A DNA stretch of 64,000 bases from Gordonia sediminis (GTDB lineage Bacteria > Actinomycetota > Actinomycetes > Mycobacteriales > Mycobacteriaceae), in the NCBI GenBank assembly GCA_004193205.1, contig RZUM01000007.1:354729-418728 (forward strand), in the 5' to 3' direction. Shown piece by piece: positions 36,100 to 45,336 of this stretch. A program made the translations under genes and the position numbers. The notes below the pieces were generated by a model that made no database searches, was not told where the DNA came from, and saw only the letters and a program-made list of their open reading frames with translations. Each line of letters opens with the position of its first letter. Position 1 is the stretch's first letter.

Positions 36100-36386
36100 A
36101 CACAATAGTCAGAACAAAGAATTCTTATTGTGCTGCAAGGGATTTCACCAGGGGGATCACCTCAAACGCCTCATCTTATCGTGACGGTACGACAAGGTTT
36201 TCGCGCAGAACGGGGCATCGGAGACACAACCTGGCCTTCTCGCACTCATTGCCACACGAGTTGTCGCACACATTCGGTAGAGCGAGGCGCCAGCTGAGCG
36301 TCACGATGGCCCTTCGTCGCCCGATTCCGACAAGCTCAACCCGCGGCTACCCGCATCTCTGGGAACGGCGATGGAGCGCGAGGCGA

Positions 36387-36537
36387 TCAGATCTGTGCCA
36401 GGTACTTGTCGAGCTTCTCTGGGATGACCAGTGTGGGGAGCGCGAACCGCAGCTGTGCGGAGATGTAGTGGTCCACGGTCTACTCGGGTGCGAAGTGCCA
36501 GTGTTTGAGTGCCCAGCCGTGGACGAGCATCATCGGG
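36387..36537 (-). pseudogene. Degenerate copy of the 3' end of the tetR gene at 45337
   Basis: About 151 bases match the last 50 codons of the TetR gene at 45337-46011, stop codon included, in the same orientation. I count about a dozen mismatches by eye, roughly 92% identity. The copy has an in-frame TAG where the intact gene reads GAG TAC GCG (here GAG TAG ACC), and nothing of the rest of the gene is present. The match begins exactly at the stop codon and ends near 36537. It looks like the displaced end of tetR left by insertion of the 36.5-45.3 kb segment. Confidence 0.85.
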
Positions 36538-36605
36538 CATTGCGACCACGGCGAGTAGCCCGCGGGCGCTCCCGAGTCTGTGCCAGCGGCGCGATTATCA
36601 ACGTG

Positions 36606-36618
36606 ACGTGAATCACGT
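36606..36618. promoter_or_regulatory. 13-base inverted repeat ahead of the oxidoreductase gene
   Basis: ACGTGA-A-TCACGT is a perfect inverted repeat 110 bases before the oxidoreductase start. It is a possible operator for the Lrp or another regulator; there is no independent support. Confidence 0.3.
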
Positions 36619-36728
36619 ATTGGACCATCGGTATCGATATTTCGATTCTTCTTGACCATCTGTTTGTACTAGACAACGGTTGACGTACCGATTGTTCGCC
36701 AGCCCTGTACCAAGAGGTGACTAATACG

Positions 36729-39700
36729 ATGACACAGGTTGATGAAACGGCCGCATCAGCGCGCACTCTCGATCTGGCCGATCGATACCGACCTTCGTCC
36801 GGCCCGGTTCTGCTGACCGGAGTCCAGGCCATCGCGCGACTGTTGGTGGAACAGCATGTGCGCGACCAACGCGCCGGACGCCGCGTCGCGACATTCGTGT
36901 CCGGATATCAGGGCAGCCCGCTCGCCGGACTCGACAAACTGCTGGCCGGAATCCCTGAATTGGCGTCCGATCACGACGTGCGCCTGGTGCCCGGGATGAA
37001 CGAGGAGCTGGCCGCAACGGCCGTGTGGGGCAGTCAGACCGAGCTGCCGAAGGGGAATCGCACCCACGAGGGCGTGATCGGTGTCTGGTACGGAAAAGGG
37101 CCCGGGCTCGACCGGGCGAGCGATCCACTCCGCCACGGCGCGATGTACGGCACCCACCCCAACGGTGGTGCCATCGCTCTGGTCGGCGACGACCCCGCCG
37201 CGAAGTCGTCATCGGTTCCGGCGGCCAGCGAGCGCTCTCTGGCTGCTCTCTCCATGCCGATCTTCTTTCCTCGCAACGCCGAAGAGGTCGTCAGCTTCGG
37301 TCTGCACGCCGTCGCGCTATCGCGGGCATCCGGGTGCTGGCCGGCCATGAAGCTCGTCGCCGATGTCGCCGACGGACTGTGGACGCTCGACAAGGACTTC
37401 GAGCACCTCGACATCGTCGTGCCGTCCATCGAATGGCAGGGGAGGCCATGGTCGTACCGTCAGCGGGTCCTTGCCGCGCCGCCGGACAGTGTCCTGGTCG
37501 AGGCGGACCTCTACGGCCCGAGGTGGGCGATGGTCGAGGCGTTCAACGCCGCCAACGAGATCGATCGGGTGGAAGTGGACCCGAACGAGGCGTGGTTGGG
37601 CATCGTCGCCGTCGGCACGGCGTACGACGCCGTCCGTCAAGCGCTCGATGAACTCGGACTTTCCGAAGGGGACCTGCACCACGCAGGAATTCGCATACTG
37701 CGCGTCGGCATGCCCTATCCGCTGGGCGCACAACGGGTCATCGAGATGGCGCGGGGCGTCGACGAAGTCCTGGTTGTCGAAGACAAGGTGGGCTTTGTCG
37801 AGAGCCAGGTCAAAGACGCGCTCTACGGCCTGACGGCGAGTCCACGCGTCATCGGCAAACGCGATCGCGAGGGGGCCCTGCTCATTCCGTCCGACGGTGA
37901 ACTCACCGCTGCCCGGCTGGTCGGTCCGCTGCGACGAGTCCTGAAGGGAAAGGTCGACCTCGCGACGCCGCCACCTCCGCCCCTGCAGCTCACGGTCCTC
38001 GACACCCAACGCACGCCGTATTTCTGCTCCGGCTGTCCTCACAATCGGTCGACCGCGGTCCCCGACGGCTCCCTCGCGGGCGGCGGAATCGGGTGCCACA
38101 CGCTGGTGACGATGTCCTCCCGCACCGATTCGCAGGTCACCGGACTGACCCAGATGGGTGGCGAAGGTGCGCAGTGGATCGGACAGGCGCCCTACACCGA
38201 CGTCGAGCACATCTTTCAGAATGTCGGCGACGGAACATATTTCCACTCCGGACAGCTCGCCGTGCAGGCGTGCGTCGCGGCCGGCGTCAACATCACCTAC
38301 AAGATCCTGTACAACTCAGCGGTCGCGATGACCGGCGCCCAGGACGCCGAAGCAGCGCTGAGCGTCCCCGAACTCACCCACAAACTCGCGTCCGAAGGAG
38401 TCGCGAAGATCATCGTGTGCGCCGAGGAGCCGGAGCGTCATCGTGGCGCTTCCTTCGCAGCCGACGTGCTCGTGTGGGATCGCGACCGCCTCGATGAGGC
38501 GCAGAAGCTGTTGCGGGACACGGCTGGCGTCACCGTGCTCATCTACGACCAGCAATGCGCGGCCGAGGCGCGACGCAAGCGCAAGCGTGGCACGCTCCCG
38601 GTGCGCAGTACACGAGTGATCATCAACGAGGCAGTCTGCGAAGGCTGCGGCGACTGCGGGGTCAAATCCAACTGTCTGTCGGTGCAGCCCGTCGAGACCG
38701 AGTTCGGACGCAAGACCCGTATCGATCAGACGTCGTGCAACACCGACTACTCGTGCCTGGACGGCGACTGCCCGTCATTCGTGACCGTCGAGGTGCCAGA
38801 AGGAGTCTCGCGGACTGCACCAGCGCCTCCGAAGCCGCCCGCGGTGGCCGATCCGTCGCTGCCCGGAACCGACCGGGTCCACAACATCTTCCTCGCCGGC
38901 GTCGGGGGGACGGGCATCGTCACCGTCAACCAGGTCCTCGGCATGGCCGCGCTGCGGGCGGGCCTGCACGTGGAGGGACTCGACCAGACGGGACTCAGTC
39001 AGAAGGCCGGACCGGTCACCTCGCATCTGCGGCTGAGCCGTGACGCCGTGGAGTCGTCCAATCGGATCAGTCCGTCCTCGGCGGACTGCATCCTGGCCTT
39101 CGACATGCTGACTGCCGCAGACTCGAAGAACATCGGATATGGCAACGCGGCCCACACCATCACGGTCGCCTCGAGCAGCCAGACACCGACGGGGGACATG
39201 GTCTACGACGGATCGATCAGCTATCCCGCCGACGACGAACTGCGTGACCGACTGGAGCAGGCCTGCCGGCAGCTGACGACCTTCGATGCGTTGCGCGCAG
39301 CAGAGATGCTGTTCGGCAACTCGGCCGCGGCGAACTTTCTGCTGGTCGGCGCCGCCTATCAGGCCGGCGGGCTTCCGATCCCGGCGAATGCGATCGATGA
39401 AGCGATCTCTCTCAACGGTGTTGCGGTGACGGCGAACCAATCCGCCTTCCGCTGGGGACGAGTCGCCGTCGCCGACCCGGTTGCGTTCGCGCGCGCGACA
39501 TCGAGTGCGGACAAGCCGAGACGAAGCGACGACGTTGTCCCGACCGATCTGTTGCGGCGACTGACGATCACCGGCCCGGTGCGAGAGCTCGTCGAGCGAC
39601 GTGCCGCGCAGCTGATGTCGTATCAGGGGCCCAAGCTCGTCACACACTATGTGGACGTCGTCGAGCGCGTCTGGAAGGCCGAACGCGCGCAGGCCGGCGA

Positions 39701-40202
39701 TCGGATGGAGTTCTCCGAAGCGGTCGCGCAGGGCCTGCACAAGCTGATGGCCTACAAGGACGAATACGAGGTCGCGCGGATGCTCACCGACCCGGCCTTC
39801 CTGGACGCGGTGGCCGCCGAGGTGCCTGGGGGTGCCAACCTCACCTACAAGCTGCACCCACCGGCGTTGCGTGCCTTGGGGCGTCGGAAGAAGATCGGTA
39901 TGGGGCCACGGACGCATACGGCTTTGCGGGTTCTCGCCAAGGGTAAGAGCCTCCGTGGCACGCGATTCGACGTGTTCGGCTACGCCAGGGTGCGCCGCCT
40001 CGAGCGAGCACTCGTCGAGCATTACGAACACATGGTGCTGCAGTTCGCGAAGGACCTGCACGGTGACAACTACGACAAGGCAATGTCGGCCGCTGCGGCC
40101 GCCGACTTGGTCCGTGGATACGAGGAGGTCAAGCTCCGCAACGTCGACACCTATCTCGCGCGACTGCGGAGTATGGGCATCGACACCGGACCGTTGTCGT
40201 AA
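36729..40202 (+). CDS. Fused indolepyruvate:ferredoxin oxidoreductase (IorA-IorB type)
   Basis: A 1157-residue protein; the ATG at 36729 has AGAGGTGA 8 bases ahead. It carries all parts of a 2-oxoacid:ferredoxin oxidoreductase in one chain. The N-terminal half is the alpha-type domain with FVSGYQGSPLAGLDKLL, followed by the thiamine-diphosphate region (MGGEGAQWIG, NVGDGTYFHSG, then YNSAVAMTG, about residues 455-545). A single iron-sulphur motif CEGCGDCGVKSNC is near residue 635. The gamma-type domain with FLAGVGGTGIVTVNQVLG is near residue 722. It decarboxylates aryl or branched 2-oxo acids to acyl-CoA, reducing ferredoxin. It is the first gene of the proposed island. Confidence 0.88.
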   Translation: MTQVDETAASARTLDLADRYRPSSGPVLLTGVQAIARLLVEQHVRDQRAGRRVATFVSGYQGSPLAGLDKLLAGIPELASDHDVRLVPGMNEELAATAVWGSQTELPKGNRTHEGVIGVWYGKGPGLDRASDPLRHGAMYGTHPNGGAIALVGDDPAAKSSSVPAASERSLAALSMPIFFPRNAEEVVSFGLHAVALSRASGCWPAMKLVADVADGLWTLDKDFEHLDIVVPSIEWQGRPWSYRQRVLAAPPDSVLVEADLYGPRWAMVEAFNAANEIDRVEVDPNEAWLGIVAVGTAYDAVRQALDELGLSEGDLHHAGIRILRVGMPYPLGAQRVIEMARGVDEVLVVEDKVGFVESQVKDALYGLTASPRVIGKRDREGALLIPSDGELTAARLVGPLRRVLKGKVDLATPPPPPLQLTVLDTQRTPYFCSGCPHNRSTAVPDGSLAGGGIGCHTLVTMSSRTDSQVTGLTQMGGEGAQWIGQAPYTDVEHIFQNVGDGTYFHSGQLAVQACVAAGVNITYKILYNSAVAMTGAQDAEAALSVPELTHKLASEGVAKIIVCAEEPERHRGASFAADVLVWDRDRLDEAQKLLRDTAGVTVLIYDQQCAAEARRKRKRGTLPVRSTRVIINEAVCEGCGDCGVKSNCLSVQPVETEFGRKTRIDQTSCNTDYSCLDGDCPSFVTVEVPEGVSRTAPAPPKPPAVADPSLPGTDRVHNIFLAGVGGTGIVTVNQVLGMAALRAGLHVEGLDQTGLSQKAGPVTSHLRLSRDAVESSNRISPSSADCILAFDMLTAADSKNIGYGNAAHTITVASSSQTPTGDMVYDGSISYPADDELRDRLEQACRQLTTFDALRAAEMLFGNSAAANFLLVGAAYQAGGLPIPANAIDEAISLNGVAVTANQSAFRWGRVAVADPVAFARATSSADKPRRSDDVVPTDLLRRLTITGPVRELVERRAAQLMSYQGPKLVTHYVDVVERVWKAERAQAGDRMEFSEAVAQGLHKLMAYKDEYEVARMLTDPAFLDAVAAEVPGGANLTYKLHPPALRALGRRKKIGMGPRTHTALRVLAKGKSLRGTRFDVFGYARVRRLERALVEHYEHMVLQFAKDLHGDNYDKAMSAAAAADLVRGYEEVKLRNVDTYLARLRSMGIDTGPLS

Positions 40203-40212
40203 GAACTGAGAG

Positions 40213-40256
40213 ACGTCCGAGGGCCTCACCGCATGCGGTGAGGCCCTCCGACGTTG
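40213..40256. terminator. Bidirectional terminator, 22-bp stem
   Basis: GACGTCCGAGGGCCTCACCGCA pairs with the following 22 bases, with one mismatch near the base. It lies between the convergent oxidoreductase and RraA-like genes. Confidence 0.85.
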
Positions 40257-40266
40257 GCGTCTGGTA

Positions 40267-40986
40267 TCACCGATCGAACTCCGCGGGAGCCGATTTCGCC
40301 TGCAACTCCTCGATCGAACTGCAGGATCGGATCCGTTCCAGCAGTTCCCGCTCCACAGCGTCGCCGTCGGCGCAGATCTGGGCGACCGCAGCGAGCGATG
40401 AACTCGGGACGACACAGACGCCGTCGTCATCGGCGATGACGATGTCGCCGGGATGCACCACATTCCCGGCCAGCCGGACAGGCTCACCGATGGCTGCGGT
40501 CGTGAAGCGGTATCGCGCCGCACGGGGTACCCGCGCTCGTGACCAGACGGGCAGTCCAGTGCCGACGACCGACACCGAATCCCGGATCGCTCCTGACACC
40601 ACCACGCCCGACAGACCCGCGAGAGCGGCCCAGTGGGCCGAAATGGCTCCCAATACCGCGGAGTCCGGTGCGCCAGGGCAATCGAAGATCGCCACCTCGC
40701 CGCCACGCGCGGTCGCATAGAGATCGCGATCGCCCAGTCTGGCCTCCATACCCGTGGAACGCACCTCGTCGACGTCCGCGCACAAACGTCGGTAGCGCAA
40801 CGTGATCGCGGGGCCACATGCGCGCCGGCCACGCGCGGCGGGGGCGAGGACGTCCGCGCCGACGACGAACCCGGTCCCGAGTTCGTCGATGGCGTCGGCC
40901 ACCGCCGATGCGACGTCGGGGACATGACGCAGTACCGCGAGTGCGTCTTCGTCGCGGAGAAGCTGTGAGGACTCTGCTTTCGTCAA
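40267..40986 (-). CDS. RraA family protein (HMG/CHA aldolase or oxaloacetate decarboxylase-like)
   Basis: A 239-residue protein. The TTG at 40986 is preferred because GGAG lies 7 bases ahead. Family marks are AITLRYRRL, the catalytic-site stretch GVVVSGAIRDSVSVVGTGLPVWSRARVPR (with G..RD) and VHPGDIVIADDDGVCVVP, which holds the metal-binding aspartate. The group includes 4-hydroxy-4-methyl-2-oxoglutarate aldolase (product two pyruvates) and oxaloacetate decarboxylase; the RNase-inhibitor role of E. coli RraA is not expected. In this island a lyase acting on a branched hydroxy-oxo-diacid would fit. Confidence 0.75.
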   Translation of the reverse strand: MTKAESSQLLRDEDALAVLRHVPDVASAVADAIDELGTGFVVGADVLAPAARGRRACGPAITLRYRRLCADVDEVRSTGMEARLGDRDLYATARGGEVAIFDCPGAPDSAVLGAISAHWAALAGLSGVVVSGAIRDSVSVVGTGLPVWSRARVPRAARYRFTTAAIGEPVRLAGNVVHPGDIVIADDDGVCVVPSSSLAAVAQICADGDAVERELLERIRSCSSIEELQAKSAPAEFDR

Positions 40987-41019
40987 GATCTAGCTCCATT
41001 CGTACCAGTGCAACAAAAA

Positions 41020-41040
41020 ACTGGTCAGGTCCTGACCAGT
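41020..41040. promoter_or_regulatory. 21-bp perfect palindrome in the RraA / Lrp divergent gap
   Basis: ACTGGTCAGG-T-CCTGACCAGT is a perfect inverted repeat. It lies 34 bases upstream of the RraA-like start and 68 bases upstream of the Lrp start, between divergent genes. The half-site resembles FadR/GntR operators (TGGTC/GACCA), yet the nearest regulator is Lrp-type. It is a strong operator candidate. Confidence 0.65.
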
Positions 41041-41107
41041 AGCCTTATCGTGTATAGAGGCGATGAGCATTCGGCTCAATCTTGGTGTCTGCGGCGGAGA
41101 GGGCGAC

Positions 41108-41587
41108 ATGAGTAGCGACCTGAACAAGCTGGACCTCGATCTGCTGCAGCTGATCGTCGAAGAGCCCAAGGCGGGGGTCCGCGAGTACGCGCGTCGCCTC
41201 AACGTCGCACGCGGAACGGTGCAGAGCCGGTTGGACAAGTTCGCGCGCGACGGAGTCATCACCAGCTACCGGCCGCAGATGCAGCCGACTGCGCTGGGTT
41301 ACGCGATCCTGGCGTTCGTTCATCTAGACATCGCCCAACAGATGATGGATGTCACCTGTGCTCACCTCGCCACGATTCCTGAAGTGCTCGAGGTCAATTC
41401 GGTCGCCGGCGAAGGAGATCTGCTGTGCCGTGTCGTCGCCATCGACCACGAGGACTTCGAACGTGTCCTGCAGGAGATGATCGGTACCGAGGGCGTGCTG
41501 CGTACCAAATCGGAGCTGGTGCTCAGCCGGCGCATTGCACCGAGGATCATCCCGTTGCTGAAGAAGCGGCGAACGACGGCACCGTGA
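41108..41587 (+). CDS. Lrp/AsnC family regulator
   Basis: A 159-residue regulator; the ATG at 41108 has GGAGAGG ahead (a start at 41063 would add 15 residues). The N-terminal winged helix is NKLDLDLLQLIVEEPKAGVREYARRLNVARGTVQSRLDKF. The C-terminal RAM ligand domain contains HLDIAQQMMDVTCAHLATIPEVLEVNSVAGEGDLLCRV. Lrp-type regulators in actinobacteria often control amino-acid or 2-oxo-acid catabolism, which fits the oxidoreductase gene nearby. It is divergent from the RraA-like gene and convergent with leuD. Confidence 0.88.
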   Translation: MSSDLNKLDLDLLQLIVEEPKAGVREYARRLNVARGTVQSRLDKFARDGVITSYRPQMQPTALGYAILAFVHLDIAQQMMDVTCAHLATIPEVLEVNSVAGEGDLLCRVVAIDHEDFERVLQEMIGTEGVLRTKSELVLSRRIAPRIIPLLKKRRTTAP

Positions 41588-41608
41588 GGAGTCGTCGTTC
41601 GCCGCTTC
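41563..41608. terminator. Bidirectional terminator, perfect 16-bp stem
   Basis: GAAGCGGCGAACGACG and its complement enclose 14 bases. The left arm is inside the last codons of the Lrp gene; the right arm lies just before the leuD stop. It separates the two convergent genes. Confidence 0.85.
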
Positions 41609-41612
41609 AGCG

Positions 41613-42215
41613 TCATCGGAGTTGCATGCGCGAAGTGGATGGCAGAGCGTTCCGCCGGGTCTGCTCGTAGTCGGCGATTTCGTTCGAATGCGCGAGGGTC
41701 AGATCGATGTGATCGAGACCGTTGAGCAGCCGCCAGCGGGTGTTCTCGTCGAGATCGAAATCGACGACCAGTCCGGCCGCCTGGACCCGTTTGCGTTCCA
41801 GATCGATGGTGATCGGATCGCGGGGGAACTCCTCGAGGCGTACCCACAGCTGCTCGATGACCGATGCGGGGACTGTGACCGTCAGCAGGCCGTTGGTCAA
41901 TGCGTTGCCACGGAAGATATCTCCGAACCGCGGCGCGATGACCGCCCGGAAGCCGTAGTTCTGCAGCGCCCACACCGCATACTCGCGCGACGATCCGGTG
42001 CCGAAGTCGCGGCCGGCCACCAAGATGGTGGCCCCGGCATGATCGGGATTGTTCAACACGAAGTCGGGCTCTTCGCGCCAGTCGTGAAAGAGCTTGTCGG
42101 AAAACCCGGTTCGCGAGCTGTGCGTCAGAAAGCGGACCGGGATGATCTGGTCGGTGTCGACATCGGTCCGCCGAAGTGGGGCTCCGATGCCGGAATGGAC
42201 GACGAATGGTTCCAT
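41613..42215 (-). CDS. leuD: 3-isopropylmalate dehydratase small subunit (LeuD) paralogue
   Basis: A 200-residue protein with the LeuD fold: PLRRTDVDTDQIIPVRFLT, then GRDFGTGSSREYAVWALQNYGFRAVIAPRFGDIFRGNALTNGLL. It forms a heterodimer with LeuC, and together they move the hydroxyl group of 2-isopropylmalate, or of related hydroxy-diacids such as citramalate. It ends the leuC-leuD pair, with 22 bases between the genes. It is not beside leuB or the usual IclR regulator, so a catabolic substrate is possible. Confidence 0.88.
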   Translation of the reverse strand: MEPFVVHSGIGAPLRRTDVDTDQIIPVRFLTHSSRTGFSDKLFHDWREEPDFVLNNPDHAGATILVAGRDFGTGSSREYAVWALQNYGFRAVIAPRFGDIFRGNALTNGLLTVTVPASVIEQLWVRLEEFPRDPITIDLERKRVQAAGLVVDFDLDENTRWRLLNGLDHIDLTLAHSNEIADYEQTRRNALPSTSRMQLR

Positions 42216-42237
42216 GAGTCTTCCTCTGGTAGGTCGA

Positions 42238-43638
42238 TCAGGACAGGTCGGCGGGCGCGGCGAGGTGCCCGGCGACGGCCGTGGCGGCGGCCACGGCAGG
42301 GGACACGATGTGCGTCCGCGAGCCTTTGCCCTGTCGGCCTTCGAAGTTGCGGTTGTTGGTGGACGCGGCTCGCTGCCCGGGCCGAAGCCGGTCCTCGTTC
42401 AGCGCCGCGCACATCGAGCAGCCGGCGAACCGTAATCCCGCGCCGGCCGCATCGAAGATCCGGTCGAGGCCCTCATCGATGGCCTGCTGGCGCACCTTCA
42501 TCGAACCGGGCACGATCATGAGCTCGACTCCCGGTGCCACGGTGCGCCCGTCCAGGACGCGTGCCACCTCACGGAGGTCTTCGATTCTGCTGTTGGTGCA
42601 CGATCCGACAAAGACGACGTCGACGGGAAGTCCTCGGACCGGTTGTCCCGCAGTCACGCCCATGTATTCTTGCGCTCGTTTGACGGCGGTCTGTTCGACC
42701 TCGTCGAGGAAGGACTCCGGGTGCGGGACCGGGCTGCCGAGGGGAGCGCTCTGCGCCGGCGTCGTTCCCCAGGACACGAAGGGAGTCAGCGTGCTCGCAT
42801 CGATCACGACCTCTTTGTCGAACACGGCATCGTCGTCGGTGTACAGGGTCCGCCAGTAGGCGACCTCCGCGTCCCAGTCGGCCTCCGACGGCGCGCCGGG
42901 TCGTCCGCGTAGGTAGGCGAAGGTCTTCTCGTCTGGCGCGATCATCCCCGCCCGGGAGCCGGCTTCGACGGACATGTTGCACACCGTCATCCGGCCCTCC
43001 ATCGACAATTCGCGGATGGCCTGGCCCCGGTATTCGATGATGTGGCCCTGGCCACCGGCGGTGCCGACCTCGGCGATGATCGCCAGGATCAGATCTTTGG
43101 CCGTCACCCCATCCGGCAGTGAACCGTTCACGGTGACCGACATGTTCTTCATGCGGGTCATCGGCAAGGTCTGCGTGGCCAGGACGTGCTCGACCTGGCT
43201 GGTCCCGATACCGAAAGCGAGGGCGCCGAATGCCCCTTGGGTGGCCGTGTGCGAGTCGCAACAGACGATCGTCGAACCGGGATGGGCCAGTCCGAGTTCG
43301 GGTCCGATGACGTGCACGATCCCCTGGTGCTGGGCGCCCAGTTGGAACAGCTCGATCCCGAACTCGGCACAGTTCTTCCGCATCAACGAAACCTGCTCGC
43401 GAGCAGCGGGATCAGTGATCTCCTTGTCCACCGAGACGGTTGGCGTGTTGTGGTCTTCGGTACCGATGGTGAGATCGGGCCGACGAACCGTACGTCCGGT
43501 CGCGCGAAGCCCATCGAACGCCTGCGGTGTGTTCACCTCGTGCAGAAGATGCATGTCGATGTAGAGAAGATCCGGCTCCCCCGCGGTGCGGCGCACGACG
43601 TGAGCGTCCCACACCTTCTGTGCCAGTGTCTTTCCCAT
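42238..43638 (-). CDS. leuC: 3-isopropylmalate dehydratase large subunit (LeuC) paralogue
   Basis: A 466-residue aconitase-family protein; the ATG at 43638 has GAGGAAA ahead. The three ligands of the 4Fe-4S cluster are in place: [10 protein letters not shown] (Cys near 346) and [11 protein letters not shown] (Cys near 406 and 409), the same spacing as in E. coli LeuC. The substrate region [35 protein letters not shown] is standard. Leucine biosynthesis is the textbook role. Its setting between a hydroxycarboxylate transporter and an RraA-like gene suggests it may isomerise another hydroxy-diacid. Confidence 0.9.
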   Translation of the reverse strand: MGKTLAQKVWDAHVVRRTAGEPDLLYIDMHLLHEVNTPQAFDGLRATGRTVRRPDLTIGTEDHNTPTVSVDKEITDPAAREQVSLMRKNCAEFGIELFQLGAQHQGIVHVIGPELGLAHPGSTIVCCDSHTATQGAFGALAFGIGTSQVEHVLATQTLPMTRMKNMSVTVNGSLPDGVTAKDLILAIIAEVGTAGGQGHIIEYRGQAIRELSMEGRMTVCNMSVEAGSRAGMIAPDEKTFAYLRGRPGAPSEADWDAEVAYWRTLYTDDDAVFDKEVVIDASTLTPFVSWGTTPAQSAPLGSPVPHPESFLDEVEQTAVKRAQEYMGVTAGQPVRGLPVDVVFVGSCTNSRIEDLREVARVLDGRTVAPGVELMIVPGSMKVRQQAIDEGLDRIFDAAGAGLRFAGCSMCAALNEDRLRPGQRAASTNNRNFEGRQGKGSRTHIVSPAVAAATAVAGHLAAPADLS

Positions 43639-43687
43639 TTGTGTTTCCTCTTTCTCAAACCTAGGGGACGAGTCTCTGCGGATGGAC

Positions 43688-45037
43688 TCAGCCGTAGAAG
43701 ACGGCCAGGAATCCGGATGCGGCGAGCAGGACGAGTCCGCCACCCAGCCGAGAACTGATCTGTGCGAATGACAAGAGATGCATCCGACGTGATGTTCCCA
43801 GCGTCGCGATGTCACCGGACCCGCCCAAGTCGGCCATGCACAGGCCCGCTGTGATCGACGACTCGACAAAGTACAGCTTGAACAGCCATCCGACAACGCC
43901 GGCGACGAGCGCGGCTACCACCACCGTGGTGATCGTCAAGGTGAGATACGCGGGGCTGGAGGCCAACTCGACGATCTGGTCGATGCTGATCAATGCCACC
44001 CCGATGCCCACCAGCGCCGCCGGAACCCACAGTTTGATGACGAACTGGTACCACTGGGTCGTACCCTGCTCGATCTGCTTCGGAAGAATCCCGGACAGTT
44101 TCAGTGCTGCGGTGAGGATGATGACCCATGCATACAGATGGACGGCGGGGACCGCGGCCTCTGCCATCGCGCCGACCAGATAGATCCCACCGGTGAGCAG
44201 CAGTCCGGCACCCAATCCGGAGATACTCAGCTTGGTCGGCTCGTTGTTCCACTCATCGACCTGCTTCTTGGTGCCCTCGACTCGCAGCATCTGCCCGTAG
44301 CCGTTGAATCCCACAAATAGCTGCGTCTTGCGACGGGTGAGTGCCGCGTAGACCGAGGCCATCATGATGCACAGGAGGTTCGCGAAGATGATCGGCGGCA
44401 CGATCGAGGAGACGATGGTCGCCGGATCTCCGCCCATCGTGTCGGCATACATCTGCGAGAGCGGAATCGCCCCGCCGGAGATACCTCCCGACATGATCGG
44501 GATGGCGATCTTCATGATCGCGTCTTTGAATCCGAAACCGGTGATCGCGGCAATCGCTCCGACGACGGCAAGCACCAGTGCGAACGCGATCACGATGACC
44601 GCACAGAAGCGGCCTCCGACCTTGATGAGGAACCGGCGATCCATTCCCAGAATGCTGCCCGTGATGATCGATGCCACGAGGATCTCGACGAACCCGTAGC
44701 CGGTCAGCCAATTCTTGATGATCTCGGAGAAACTGGTCGGAACCAGATGGAAATAGACGGCCAATGCCGGCACGAAAACACACAGCAGCGGGCCTCCGCC
44801 CACAGCTGCCAACGCGGGAATCCGGTCGCCGATCCAGAACAGGCCGCACCCGATGACCATGGCGACCGCCAGGCCGCCGAAGATGTTGTCGGGGAGTGTT
44901 CCGGTGTAGATGGCGGCCAGCGCCACGACCACGAGCGCGACATACCAGGGCCACGGAATGCCCAGTATCGTCGCTCGCTTCGAGCCATCTCTAGTGGAGC
45001 TCACCTGCTCTGCCTGTTCGGTTGCGTTCTTGGACAT
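43688..45037 (-). CDS. 2-hydroxycarboxylate transporter (2HCT family)
   Basis: A 449-residue membrane protein; ATG at 45037 sits 5 bases past AGGAGG (an ATG 3 bases earlier is possible). The two re-entrant-loop motifs of the family are clear: [21 protein letters not shown] and [38 protein letters not shown], the latter with the conserved arginine used for substrate carboxylate binding. About eleven hydrophobic helices are present. Members carry citrate, malate, lactate or citramalate with sodium or protons. The gene lies 49 bases ahead of leuC on the same strand, so the trio transporter-leuC-leuD is likely one transcript. Confidence 0.9.
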   Translation of the reverse strand: MSKNATEQAEQVSSTRDGSKRATILGIPWPWYVALVVVALAAIYTGTLPDNIFGGLAVAMVIGCGLFWIGDRIPALAAVGGGPLLCVFVPALAVYFHLVPTSFSEIIKNWLTGYGFVEILVASIITGSILGMDRRFLIKVGGRFCAVIVIAFALVLAVVGAIAAITGFGFKDAIMKIAIPIMSGGISGGAIPLSQMYADTMGGDPATIVSSIVPPIIFANLLCIMMASVYAALTRRKTQLFVGFNGYGQMLRVEGTKKQVDEWNNEPTKLSISGLGAGLLLTGGIYLVGAMAEAAVPAVHLYAWVIILTAALKLSGILPKQIEQGTTQWYQFVIKLWVPAALVGIGVALISIDQIVELASSPAYLTLTITTVVVAALVAGVVGWLFKLYFVESSITAGLCMADLGGSGDIATLGTSRRMHLLSFAQISSRLGGGLVLLAASGFLAVFYG

Positions 45038-45198
45038 CATGGCCTCCTGTGGCTGGGGTGACGGGTTTTGTCACGGAAGGAGTGGTTCGTGATGTACGTC
45101 ACTGGCCAAGAACGCTAGCTACATTGCGGCCAAGTTATCTATATCAGTCCGGAAGTTGATACCGAATGTCCAGCAAAGTGGCTCGGTGATCGTGCCGA

Positions 45199-45214
45199 GT
45201 GGCCATTTGGCCAC
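45199..45214. other. Intergenic palindrome between the transporter and tetR genes
   Basis: GTGGCCA-TT-TGGCCAC is a perfect inverted repeat in the 300-base gap 45038-45336, upstream of the transporter. I recognise no gene in this gap. A GGCCAAG direct repeat (45104 and 45129) is also present. The palindrome may be an operator of the transporter-leuCD transcript. Confidence 0.35.
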
Positions 45215-45336
45215 GATTCGAGGTCACAGGGGGATCAGTGGGCTCCACCAACCCGGCGATCAGGGTCGGCCACCTCGACCGGCTCATCGGGAGCTGATCG
45301 AGATCGCCGAGCGTCCCGTCCTGCCGGTGCCGGGAG

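Noticed and set aside
36717-36728. GTG at 36717 as start of the fused oxidoreductase
   Set aside because: It lies inside the ribosome-binding stretch of the ATG at 36729.
41613-43638. Standard leucine biosynthesis leuCD operon
   Set aside because: Not excluded, but the usual upstream IclR regulator and leuB are absent and the pair lies behind a hydroxycarboxylate transporter, so it is reported as a paralogue of uncertain role.
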